Source: Bacteroidales bacterium UBA6851
GTDB lineage: Bacteria; Bacteroidota; Bacteroidia; Bacteroidales; UBA932
Assembly (NCBI GenBank): GCA_002451795.1
Contig: DKDJ01000008.1
Coordinates: 1-64,000, forward strand
Reading direction: 5' to 3'
DNA length: 64,000 bases
Below the pieces are notes generated by a model. It saw nothing but the letters and a program-made list of their open reading frames with translations, was not told the DNA's origin and searched no databases. A program made the translations under genes and the position numbers. This document shows positions 34,960 through 43,391 of this stretch, one piece after another (within the stretch, counting starts at the first letter, position 1; each line of letters opens with the position of its first letter).

Positions 34960-35603
34960 GGACCGAGTTCACACGAGACATAATCATCACAGACTTCTCG
35001 CATATTGAAGAAACCAACTGCTACTGCTCCCCACAAAGTGCGGAAACAATAAGGCAGAAGATACTTTCCTTTCCGATAAACGCGATTCATTTCATCGGGA
35101 CAGGAGACTATCATTATCAAACTCTATTCTGGCTAGAAAGGCTCACGGAGCCATTTTCCCTTGTGCTAATTGACAACCATCCGGACGACCAGCAGAGCGC
35201 ATTCACAGAAGAGCTTCTCAGCTGCGGAGGCTGGGTCGAGCAGGCAAGAAAGCTGCCGCTATGCAAACGGACGGTATGGATTAGGGAAGCAAGCGACTAT
35301 TGCCACCTTACGAGTTCGCCTGAAAGCATAAAAAATCCCGGATCCATTTCTGAAGTCGGGATGCATACTATCTATCTGTCCGTAGACATTGACGTGCTAT
35401 CGCAAGAATATGCCCACACAGACTGGAGCCAAGGGGAAATGACTCTTGAAGAACTACTTACGCTTTGCCGACGGTTAAGTGAAGAATTCAAAATTCTCGG
35501 TGCTGATATATGCGGAGGCCTTACTGAAGACAAGGGAGGCACCGATGCGGATTTCGCACTTAACCAGAGAACGATTCGCGCCATTGCTGACGCTATTTTA
35601 TAG
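34956..35603 (+). CDS. Arginase/agmatinase-superfamily ureohydrolase-like protein
   Basis: A 215-residue protein with the metal-binding pattern of ureohydrolases: GTGDYHY (for GGDHS), LIDNHPD (for DxHxD) and LSVDIDVL (for SxDxD). It should bind a dimanganese centre. It is shorter than typical arginases (about 300) and lacks a clear C-terminal SFDxDxxDP match beyond that motif, so substrate specificity is uncertain; arginase, agmatinase and formiminoglutamase-like activities are all possible. The start at 34956 overlaps a short upstream ORF. Its 3' end overlaps the convergent MBL gene by 11 bases. Confidence 0.65.
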   Translation: MRTEFTRDIIITDFSHIEETNCYCSPQSAETIRQKILSFPINAIHFIGTGDYHYQTLFWLERLTEPFSLVLIDNHPDDQQSAFTEELLSCGGWVEQARKLPLCKRTVWIREASDYCHLTSSPESIKNPGSISEVGMHTIYLSVDIDVLSQEYAHTDWSQGEMTLEELLTLCRRLSEEFKILGADICGGLTEDKGGTDADFALNQRTIRAIADAIL

Positions 35604-36462
35604 CATTAGGCGATTTGTAGCGGATATTAACACCATAGTCCGTAACGACGGTATTGAGGCCCAACATCCCACCTTCACTCTTTCCTGTACGAGTGCCTGC
35701 AAGAACTTCTTCCGCCATCTTATTGAGGTCTTTTACTCTCTGGAGAGTCTCCAGATTGTCCCCATGGTAATGGCCTGGATACATCTTCTCTATACCATAT
35801 TTCTCCATATATCTTGCTATTCTGGATGTAGTACAGATAAGAGTAGAAAAGTTAGTGGTAAGAAGAAGATTTGTAGAGCCAAACGCATCTCCACTGAATC
35901 CGTAATGAGCCTCTTTGTCAAAGAATGTGGTAGAACCCGGAGTGTGCCCAGGTGTAAAGATTACTTCAATCTCTCTTCCTCCAAGATCAATCACCTGACC
36001 ATCAGAAAGATATTTAATGATGCCCTTATAGTCTTTCATCATAGACGGAACATTAACCATGTCTGCTGCATTTATCCATATCTCGTCAAAGAGATTTACA
36101 GCAGAGCCAGTATGATCCGGGTGGACATGAGTAGCAGCAAGCATGACCGGCTTAGAAGTGATTCCGGAAACAATTTTATCAAGATTAGGAATCTCAGTAC
36201 CAGCATCTATAAGCAGAGCCCGATGGTTTCCTTCAACAAGGTATACAGATTCATTGTAGCATAGATGACCATTTCCTTCCCATGTATGTTCGTCGATCTG
36301 ACGAAAAACGACATTGCTGTCACGATATACTACCGTTTCAGAATAAAGACTATTCTCTTCTAGCTGAGAGTCTGACCCTACGGATAAAATATCGGCACGG
36401 TGATTGCAGGCAGAAATGCTTACTACGGCAAGAGCCGTCATGATGATTGGATAATAACGCAT
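35593..36462 (-). CDS. Metallo-beta-lactamase-fold lipoprotein
   Basis: A 289-residue exported protein. Signal peptide with lipobox SISAC (Cys near residue 18), then an MBL fold with THVHPDHTG (HxHxDH), the loop FTPGHTPGS, the metal-bridging Asp region GFSGDAFGS, and a late His in YPGHYHGD. The full set of ligands suggests an active di-metal hydrolase; the substrate is not evident. I start at the ATG at 36462, since the longer frame extends into the esterase gene on the other strand and lacks a signal peptide. A -7 box lies upstream (36487-36494). It is divergent from the esterase. Confidence 0.8.
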   Translation of the reverse strand: MRYYPIIMTALAVVSISACNHRADILSVGSDSQLEENSLYSETVVYRDSNVVFRQIDEHTWEGNGHLCYNESVYLVEGNHRALLIDAGTEIPNLDKIVSGITSKPVMLAATHVHPDHTGSAVNLFDEIWINAADMVNVPSMMKDYKGIIKYLSDGQVIDLGGREIEVIFTPGHTPGSTTFFDKEAHYGFSGDAFGSTNLLLTTNFSTLICTTSRIARYMEKYGIEKMYPGHYHGDNLETLQRVKDLNKMAEEVLAGTRTGKSEGGMLGLNTVVTDYGVNIRYKSPNAIK

Positions 36463-36486
36463 ATTGGTTTTGACTATTAGTTTTCG

Positions 36487-36494
36487 CAAAATTA
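36487..36494 (-). promoter_or_regulatory. -7 box upstream of the MBL lipoprotein
   Basis: The minus strand reads TAATTTTG, matching TAnnTTTG, 24 bases before the ATG at 36462 and in the 49-base divergent gap. No plus-strand box for the esterase is visible. Confidence 0.4.
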
Positions 36495-36511
36495 CACATA
36501 ATCTCATATCT

Positions 36512-38785
36512 ATGCTAAACAAAATCAAATTTTCTTGCGCAGTTTTGGCATCGCTATCACTCGCAACTTTAGCTTTGGCCCAGCCTGGACGCGGAGGTCG
36601 CCCAGCGGGACAGATGCCAGTACAAATCAGTTCACCTGTGATCAATCCTGACCACACAGTCACATTCAACTACCGCAGCGACACAGCAAAAGATGTAAAG
36701 GTAGATGTCCAATTCGCTGGAAAACATGACATGGTCAAGGGCGAGAACGGCGTATGGTCTCTCACTCTCGGTCCGGCAGCACCTGATATGTATCCATACT
36801 GCTTCGTAGTGGATGGCATACAAGTAATGGACCCTCTCAACCCAGATTGGTTCCCTAACGAAGGCTTCAAGAATAGCATCGTTGACATCCGCACCCCAGA
36901 GTCTCCGCTCATCCATTCTGCACAGAATGTTCCTCACGGAGCCGTTGATTACATTAACTATTGGTCAGACTCCATCGGCACTTACGGCAACGCCATAGTC
37001 TACACCCCACCATTCTATGACAAGAACAAAGACAAAAAATACCCAGTATTCTACCTAATCAGCGGAACTACCGACACCGAAGAAGTTTATTTCAAGGTCG
37101 GCAGGGTCAATTTCATCCTTGACAACCTCATCGCACAAGGCAAGGCTGATCCTATGATAGTCGTTCTTCCATACGGCAACCCGTCAAAGTATTTCCCAGA
37201 AGGGACAGATTTGCGTTCTAAAGGCGATATGTTCAGCAATGATCTCATTAATGACCTAATGCCTTTCGTAGAGAAGAACTATCGCACAATCAACGATCGC
37301 GACCACCGCGCTATAGGAGGATTCTCACGTGGTGGAAACCAGGGACTTTCCAATGGGCTAAGAAACATAGACAAGTTCTCATACCTCTGCTCATATAGTT
37401 CTTTTACCACAACAGACCTTCCTATCTATGACGACGCCAAGAAGCTCAACGACAGCCTTCACCTGTTTTGGCTTGGAGTAGGCACAGACGATTTCTTGTA
37501 CGGCAGTGCAGTAGATTACCTTAAATTCCTGGATAGCAAGGGTATTAACAACGTCAAATATTTCACCCACGATAAGTTCGGGCACACATGGATGAACGCC
37601 AAGTGCTTCCTCAACGAGACACTTCCTCTGCTTTTCAAGCCAAATGCCAAGACTCAGTCCATGCAGCTCACCGTGGAGCCAAAGAAAGGCGAGCAGCAGC
37701 TTACCCCACAAGTAATGGGAAAACTGTTTGCAAGACCTGTCGTCTCTCCTGAATACAATGCGGACGGAAGCGTCACATTCAGAGTAAGCGCGCCAAACGC
37801 CGCTCAGGTTGAGCTCGAATGCCAGATGTTCAACGGGACAAAAGCCATGACCAAAGATGAGCATGGTGTATGGAGCATCACCGTAAAGCCGGACGAACCA
37901 GACATCTACCCATACGCATTCGTAATTGACGGCACCAAGATAGCAGACGCAGCCAACATGTACATATTCCCTAACGAAGGATTCAAGTACAGTCTTGCTG
38001 ACGTGCGCGGACCAGAGCCTGGTATGCAAGACATGCAGGATGTACCTCACGGAAAAGTCAGCTATCGCTACTATCACTCCGAAAATTGCGGTGGCATCGA
38101 AAGGCCTATGGTAGTCTACACGCCAGCAGGATACGAGCCTGAAGGCAAGGAGAAACTCCCTGTTCTCTACCTTATCCATGGCATGACTGACACATACGAG
38201 ACTTGGTTTAAGGTAGGACACGCCAATATCATACTTGACAATCTCATCGCCAAAGGACTCGCCAAAAGAATGATTGTTGTGATGCCTTATGCCAACCCAT
38301 ACATTGAGATGAACGCAAGCGGACAGAACAAGCCATACAACGCCATGGACACAGACCTCATAACTGCCGAAATTATCAAAGAGGTCATACCTTTCGTAGA
38401 ATCTAATTACAACGTATATACCGATGCCGATCACCGCGCCATTGCCGGATTCTCTCTAGGAGGACGTCAAACGCTTGCTTGCGGCCTCGGCAATACTGAC
38501 AAGTTCCACTGGGTAGCCGCATACGCACCAGCTATCTTCGGCAACGAGTATGAAACTAACTTCACCAACGGCACATACAACTCCATAAAGGATATAAAGA
38601 AGAACCTAAAACTCCTCTGGCTAGGCACAGGAAGCGAAGACTTCCTTATTCAGGCATCCACAGGACTTGATAAGTATCTCACAGACAACAAGGTAAAGCA
38701 CACATTCTACAACCCAGGCGGTGGGCACACATGGATGAACTGCCGCGACTACCTCGAACTCACAGCCAAGCAACTCTTCAAATAG
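36512..38785 (+). CDS. Tandem CE1-like esterase (two esterase D-type domains)
   Basis: A 757-residue exported protein with signal peptide (about 1-23, ending ALAQ). It contains two copies of an E-set/CBM48-like domain followed by an esterase D-type alpha/beta hydrolase. The first nucleophile is Ser272 in GGFSRGGN, the second Ser648 in AGFSLGGR. Each half has an Asp motif (GTDDFL, then GSEDFL) and a GHTWMN histidine. Both halves therefore look catalytically complete. The family removes feruloyl or acetyl groups from plant polysaccharide. The halves are clearly related, pointing to an internal duplication. A hairpin terminator follows and the next gene is convergent. Confidence 0.85.
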   Translation: MLNKIKFSCAVLASLSLATLALAQPGRGGRPAGQMPVQISSPVINPDHTVTFNYRSDTAKDVKVDVQFAGKHDMVKGENGVWSLTLGPAAPDMYPYCFVVDGIQVMDPLNPDWFPNEGFKNSIVDIRTPESPLIHSAQNVPHGAVDYINYWSDSIGTYGNAIVYTPPFYDKNKDKKYPVFYLISGTTDTEEVYFKVGRVNFILDNLIAQGKADPMIVVLPYGNPSKYFPEGTDLRSKGDMFSNDLINDLMPFVEKNYRTINDRDHRAIGGFSRGGNQGLSNGLRNIDKFSYLCSYSSFTTTDLPIYDDAKKLNDSLHLFWLGVGTDDFLYGSAVDYLKFLDSKGINNVKYFTHDKFGHTWMNAKCFLNETLPLLFKPNAKTQSMQLTVEPKKGEQQLTPQVMGKLFARPVVSPEYNADGSVTFRVSAPNAAQVELECQMFNGTKAMTKDEHGVWSITVKPDEPDIYPYAFVIDGTKIADAANMYIFPNEGFKYSLADVRGPEPGMQDMQDVPHGKVSYRYYHSENCGGIERPMVVYTPAGYEPEGKEKLPVLYLIHGMTDTYETWFKVGHANIILDNLIAKGLAKRMIVVMPYANPYIEMNASGQNKPYNAMDTDLITAEIIKEVIPFVESNYNVYTDADHRAIAGFSLGGRQTLACGLGNTDKFHWVAAYAPAIFGNEYETNFTNGTYNSIKDIKKNLKLLWLGTGSEDFLIQASTGLDKYLTDNKVKHTFYNPGGGHTWMNCRDYLELTAKQLFK

Positions 38786-38813
38786 TTATAAGCACTTGGT
38801 ATTGATAACAAAA

Positions 38814-38843
38814 AGGGGCTGACTAAAATCTTAGTCAGCCCCT
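38814..38843. terminator. Bidirectional hairpin terminator
   Basis: Stem GGGGCTGACTA at 38815-38825 with TAGTCAGCCCC at 38832-38842, loop AAATCT, extended by an A-T pair. On the minus strand it is followed by a T-run, so it best serves the lipoprotein gene ending at 38871; it also lies after the esterase stop. Its core is shared with the hairpin at 62991-63017. Confidence 0.75.
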
Positions 38844-38870
38844 AAATATTATTCGGGATCAATCTATAAA

Positions 38871-39995
38871 CTACTGCTCAGGAACATAAGCGCAGGTGAC
38901 ATCCCACAAAGAGAAGTCTTCAGAATCAGTCTCAAGAGCCTGAACCTCGCCATTCTTCCAAAGGTAGCCTTTAAAGAGCGTATTGTAATCCTCATCATAG
39001 CCTGTCAAAGCAGTTCCAGCGACATACACGTCATCCTCATCTACCGCAAGACCAAGGCCCTGGCACATCTGCACGTCAGACACAAGTTCAGCACCTTCAG
39101 CAGTCCAGATGTAAGGATGAATATCGCTATTATCATCCGTCATATTTCCCTCCACAATCCACTTGCCATCCTTTACATAAAGGCCTGTAACCTCAGTTCC
39201 GCACACTTCTGTAAAGTACTGCGCCACACCGTCAATCCAAAGTACGCCCCTCCAATTTTCAGATTTTTCCCTCTCTGCACCGGCAGCATATACCTTTCCG
39301 CCATCCACATAGATAGCATTAACCTTTGCAAGAGACTTCCCGTCTGTCAGGTTCTGGGCCACACCATTCTTCCAGATGGTAGCAACCCCATAGGAACTAT
39401 CATCAGCGCTCTGGACATAACCACCGACATAAACATCCTTTCCATCAGAATAAATGCAGTAGGCAAGAGCATCCGTAGTACCATCAGTAAGATACTTGAT
39501 CTGTCCATCCTCCCACATGATAGCACGTCTGTCATAGCTAGGGGAGTCAAATCCGGCAACATATACCTTTCCCCCACACACAGTAGCAGCAAGCGGAGAA
39601 GTAGAATACTTGCCATCGCTAAGTGTGGTCTTGATAGCATTGGCCTCATCACCAACCTTGAAGTTCCACATCACACCCACATTCTGCTGGTATGGATCGT
39701 AATACCCATCATCCACAAGGTCTCCAGTAGCCTCGCATCCAACAATATACACATTATCACCGTCTGCATAGACGCCATTGCAGAAAGCATCATAAGTACC
39801 ATCAGAAAGCCTGGTACGTACACCATCTTTCCATATTGAAGCGTAATAGAAACCCGCACCCGGAACAATCTCCTGACCAACAGCATAAACCACAGCCTTC
39901 ATTGGCACAACAGGCTCATCTGGCACATTCTCCTTGCCACATGATGCAGCCATCATACAACAAACGGCTGCCGCAAAAAACATTTTTTCTTTCAT
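38871..39995 (-). CDS. Seven-repeat beta-propeller-like lipoprotein
   Basis: A 374-residue lipoprotein (lipobox MAASC, Cys about residue 19). After a short linker come about seven repeats of roughly 45-50 residues with the pattern W.(D/N)G....L(S/T)DG.......Y.DG..VYV.G; examples are WKDGVRTRLSDG, WEDGQIKYLTDG and WKNGEVQALETD. Seven W-centred repeats suggest a seven-bladed beta-propeller on the cell surface, either binding a polysaccharide or scaffolding a complex. I do not recognise a catalytic motif. It follows the AAE transporter gene by 41 bases on the same strand and ends at the shared terminator. Confidence 0.6.
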   Translation of the reverse strand: MKEKMFFAAAVCCMMAASCGKENVPDEPVVPMKAVVYAVGQEIVPGAGFYYASIWKDGVRTRLSDGTYDAFCNGVYADGDNVYIVGCEATGDLVDDGYYDPYQQNVGVMWNFKVGDEANAIKTTLSDGKYSTSPLAATVCGGKVYVAGFDSPSYDRRAIMWEDGQIKYLTDGTTDALAYCIYSDGKDVYVGGYVQSADDSSYGVATIWKNGVAQNLTDGKSLAKVNAIYVDGGKVYAAGAEREKSENWRGVLWIDGVAQYFTEVCGTEVTGLYVKDGKWIVEGNMTDDNSDIHPYIWTAEGAELVSDVQMCQGLGLAVDEDDVYVAGTALTGYDEDYNTLFKGYLWKNGEVQALETDSEDFSLWDVTCAYVPEQ

Positions 39996-40036
39996 AACAC
40001 TATTAATTAACCTATAATAAATCCTATGAGGACCAC

Positions 40037-41692
40037 CTACGCCATCGCGATCAGTATCATCACCTGAGCCACAAGTACGCGCATAAACATAGAGAGAGGG
40101 TATACTGTAGCATAATTAAGCGACACATATTGACTTCCGTAGGCATTCTGGGCGAAAGCAAGTACTGGAGGATTGGTAGTACCACCGGCCACAAGTCCAC
40201 ATATCTGGAAGAAATTGAGCTTGAACACATACCTGCCAAGCAATCCGATCACCAGAATAGGAACAATGGTAATAATGGCACCATAGAGAATCCACCACCA
40301 ACCACCAGCAGTAAGGGAAGAGACGAAAGTACGTCCTGCCCCAAGTCCCACGGCAGCAAGGAAGAATGATATTCCTATCTCACGTATCATCATATTTGCA
40401 CTCAATGTGGTATAGGTAGTGATGTGTGCTCTAGGCCCAAGGCAGCTGATAAGAATAGCCACAATGAGCGGGCCACCGGCAAGACCAAGCTTTATAGGCT
40501 GAGGAATACCTGGAATAGCTATAGGAACGCATCCGAGAACCACACCAAGTGCTATTCCCAGAAATATTGGGAAAAGATTAGGCTTCTCAAGCGCAGCAGC
40601 CTTATTGCCAACAAGTTTGGAGAGCGCTTCTATTCCGTCCTTCTCTCCAACTACCTGCAAGTAATCACCTACCTGCACGCGAAGATCAGGAGTAGCCACA
40701 AGTTCCACACCCGAACGCACGACCCTTGTCACTGTCACCGTATATTGTCCCTTAAAGAGAATATCGGAGAGTTTCTTACCGGTCAGTGCAGTATTGGTAA
40801 TACCGAGTCTTTTCACCAGAGGCGCACTCTTATGCCCCTTAATCCAATCATCAAGATGCATAGGCACCTCGGCTCCGAAAACAATTCGAATAGTGTCTAC
40901 ACTCTTTTGGGTGGTCACGATAAGGACTTTGTCTCCCTCATTGAGCACAGTATCATCCCCAGGAACAAACTCTTCGCCGTCACGCATAATCCGCGAAATC
41001 ACCATCTCGTTCTTGAGGTCATCATTGATTACCTCCTTTATGGTCTTTCCTATGATAGCCGGATTTGTCACGGCACAATGCATACGACGGGCAGCGCTCT
41101 CAGCCGCATTGCTCTGTGACTCTATATCACGAGTTTCCTTGTCGAGATCAACTTTAAATACAGCCTTAAAGATAATCAGCAGGGCAAGCACACCTAACAC
41201 ACCCATAGGATATGCCACTGCATAGGCAGAAGCAAGTCTGGAAGCATCAGTACTTGATCCGCCAGAGTCAAGAAGCGTCTGTTGAGCAGCACCAAGTCCA
41301 GGAGTATTTGTCACGGCACCGGACATCACGCCTACCATTGTCTGCAGACTTTCACCCGTGACAAGATGAATTCCAAACGCTGTAAGCGCAGACATGAGAA
41401 CTAGCCCCACTGCAAGAAGATTGAGTTTTACGCCGCCATTCTTAAAGGAAGAAAGAAATCCCGGTCCAACCTGAAGTCCAATGGAATATACGAACAAAAT
41501 CAGTCCGAAATCCTTCATAAAAGCAAGCACCTTGGCATTCGGGACAAAGCCGAAATGCCCCATAACTATTCCCACAAAAAGAATCCACGTAGAACCTATG
41601 GTAATGCCCTTGAAATTAAGCTTCGAGAGCATAAGTCCCAATGTTATAGCTATGGCAAAAAGAAGAATGGAATATGCAGTTCCCGTTACCAT
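40037..41692 (-). CDS. AAE-family (aspartate:alanine exchanger-like) transporter
   Basis: A 551-residue membrane protein of the aspartate-alanine exchanger superfamily (YidE/YbjL duplication type). Hydrophobic segments at both ends flank two RCK_C/TrkA_C regulatory domains, about residues 205-280 (EEFVPGDDTVLNEGDKVLIV) and 290-365 (ELVATPDLRVQVGDYLQVVG). The paired repeats in the membrane domain include GAVTNTPGLGAAQQ and GGTTNPPVLAFAQ. It probably exchanges an amino or dicarboxylic acid; the substrate is unknown. Its start overlaps the stop of the DPP3-like gene by 7 bases, so the two are cotranscribed. Confidence 0.85.
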   Translation of the reverse strand: MVTGTAYSILLFAIAITLGLMLSKLNFKGITIGSTWILFVGIVMGHFGFVPNAKVLAFMKDFGLILFVYSIGLQVGPGFLSSFKNGGVKLNLLAVGLVLMSALTAFGIHLVTGESLQTMVGVMSGAVTNTPGLGAAQQTLLDSGGSSTDASRLASAYAVAYPMGVLGVLALLIIFKAVFKVDLDKETRDIESQSNAAESAARRMHCAVTNPAIIGKTIKEVINDDLKNEMVISRIMRDGEEFVPGDDTVLNEGDKVLIVTTQKSVDTIRIVFGAEVPMHLDDWIKGHKSAPLVKRLGITNTALTGKKLSDILFKGQYTVTVTRVVRSGVELVATPDLRVQVGDYLQVVGEKDGIEALSKLVGNKAAALEKPNLFPIFLGIALGVVLGCVPIAIPGIPQPIKLGLAGGPLIVAILISCLGPRAHITTYTTLSANMMIREIGISFFLAAVGLGAGRTFVSSLTAGGWWWILYGAIITIVPILVIGLLGRYVFKLNFFQICGLVAGGTTNPPVLAFAQNAYGSQYVSLNYATVYPLSMFMRVLVAQVMILIAMA

Positions 41693-43287
41693 ACGAAGTC
41701 AAATTTCACATCCACAGGGATTCCCTCAAGCATCATGTTGAAAGTATCAGCCTTAAGGTCATCTCCAAGCACATCGTATTTCTCTACAAAACTCTTGGCA
41801 GCGTCGTAATTCCCATTACCCTGAAGTTCAAGCACTGAAGCTACAAGAGAAGACACGCCGTCACGGAAAGCATCATAGTTGATGTAGTAGCAGCCATCCT
41901 GATGACGAGAATATGCTCCGGCCTCCTTGAGATAGTTGTAGCAGATGATATTGGCACGTCCTACGACTTCCTCATCTCCGAAACGAGCAGAGCGAAGAAG
42001 TGCCGTAAGGAATGTGGCATAACTATCCTCCTTAGTCACAATTTCATTTGTCTCAAACTTGGCAATTACACTAGAAGCAAGGAAAGTTCCTGTAGAGAGG
42101 GCCTTCACCTCTTCCACCACAGCAGCCAGATTATCAAGAGCCTCATCCACACTGCGCCCGTCAAGAGTAGTCTTAACTCCAAGACCATGAGCCACCTCAC
42201 GGAAAGCCACATTCCAGAAAAAGGCCTTGTCATTGACGTGCTCACGATCCTTGTCGCTGATTACGAGGTCAGCAGTAGGAACGAGGATACCATTAAACTT
42301 GGAAGCGATAACATTCTGCATGAGTATACTGCGAGTACCTTTTTCAGCTTGCACCTTTGTATCGAAAGGAAGACTTATAGCAATATCCTTGATGCCACAA
42401 TTGGCTGCACCAGCATAGTACAATGCATCTCCAGCATAAATGGTAGATTCTGTACCAGGTACGAATGTCTTGTATTCATCCTTGCACGGAAGGCTCTTCT
42501 GGAACTCAGGCATCTGCTCGCTGAACTTGCGGAGTTGTTCGGACCGAGAAAGATTCTTGAGGATGATATAGGCTCCATAAGAACGCTTAATGCCATGAAG
42601 TTGATCGTCACTGCTTTCATTAGGACCAAGTACCAAATCCATCTTGCTGTCATTGGTATCAAGCCATTTATATGCACTCTGCTCGTAAGAGTCAGTCTTC
42701 AGTCCCTCAATCTTGGCAAGTAGATACTCCCTCACGCTAGGTACGATGGTAAGATCAGCGGCAGCCTTAAGATAATCGCACATCTTGCTGATATTGTCAT
42801 GATACTCATCATGATACCATACTGTACACAACTTTCCCTCATGATCTCTGCGTATCAGTGTATATGGACTATATTTGTCTGGAGCATCAAAGGCATCCCA
42901 CTCTTCTTGTGTCATATCGGATGGGTAGAAAAGCATTCCAGATGGCATATCTGAAAAGCCTTCCACAAAACTCTTTCCCGTGATCCTATCCCAAGGACCG
43001 TAATTGACAAGAGCATACTCCCTTGCCTGAGGATCTTCAAGATTTTCAAGAGCCTGTTTATCTCCAAACACCTGCTTCCAATAGATATTGTCAGCTTCCA
43101 TCGCTGCAAAACGATAGAGATTAAGAACTTCCTTGCCATAAATCGAAATCGCATCGATATAGGCCGTATTCTCAGTTCCAATCTTGACTGTAGCATACTT
43201 GGCGAAATTTCCGTCATTCTTCTTGGTCTCGTTGCAGCCAACGAACATAGTAGCCGCAAGAGCTACTGCCATGAACATTTTTTTCAT
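41686..43287 (-). CDS. DPP3-like M49 protein with a missing zinc ligand
   Basis: A 533-residue lipoprotein (lipobox MFVGC) similar over its length to Bacteroidota dipeptidyl-peptidase III-like M49 proteins. The expected zinc motif HEVAHGLG reads REVAHGLG (residues 363-370 from this start), because the first His codon is CGT at 42199-42201 rather than CAT. The second motif, expected near LEEGKAD, reads VEEVKAL, so its Asp is also lost. Later conserved segments such as FLTALLRSARFGDEEVVGRAN remain. The frame is open, so this looks like a protein that has lost zinc-peptidase activity but kept its fold. The ATG at 43287 is preferred over 43305 because a -7 box ends 10 bases before the latter. Confidence 0.75.
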   Translation of the reverse strand: MKKMFMAVALAATMFVGCNETKKNDGNFAKYATVKIGTENTAYIDAISIYGKEVLNLYRFAAMEADNIYWKQVFGDKQALENLEDPQAREYALVNYGPWDRITGKSFVEGFSDMPSGMLFYPSDMTQEEWDAFDAPDKYSPYTLIRRDHEGKLCTVWYHDEYHDNISKMCDYLKAAADLTIVPSVREYLLAKIEGLKTDSYEQSAYKWLDTNDSKMDLVLGPNESSDDQLHGIKRSYGAYIILKNLSRSEQLRKFSEQMPEFQKSLPCKDEYKTFVPGTESTIYAGDALYYAGAANCGIKDIAISLPFDTKVQAEKGTRSILMQNVIASKFNGILVPTADLVISDKDREHVNDKAFFWNVAFREVAHGLGVKTTLDGRSVDEALDNLAAVVEEVKALSTGTFLASSVIAKFETNEIVTKEDSYATFLTALLRSARFGDEEVVGRANIICYNYLKEAGAYSRHQDGCYYINYDAFRDGVSSLVASVLELQGNGNYDAAKSFVEKYDVLGDDLKADTFNMMLEGIPVDVKFDFVW

Positions 43288-43314
43288 AAAATTTCTGTAA
43301 TTCAATCTAGCCTA

Positions 43315-43322
43315 CAAAGGTA
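43315..43322 (-). promoter_or_regulatory. -7 box for the DPP3-like/transporter operon
   Basis: The minus strand reads TACCTTTG, a full TAnnTTTG match. It lies 28 bases before the preferred ATG at 43287 and 10 before the alternative at 43305. Confidence 0.45.
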
Positions 43323-43391
43323 TTAACTTTTTCAATTTTCTAAAAGTTTTTAAGAAAGAAAAATGATTGAAAGTCAGACCAATTTCAGTGC

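Noticed and set aside
37391..38434. Long minus-strand frame (347 codons) inside the tandem esterase gene
   Set aside because: It lies entirely within a gene with clear catalytic motifs on the plus strand, its product has no recognisable domain, and repeated codons in the duplicated esterase easily produce such antisense frames.
39117..39839. Plus-strand frame (240 codons) opposite the propeller lipoprotein
   Set aside because: It is an antisense shadow of repetitive coding sequence, with no promoter and no recognisable domain.
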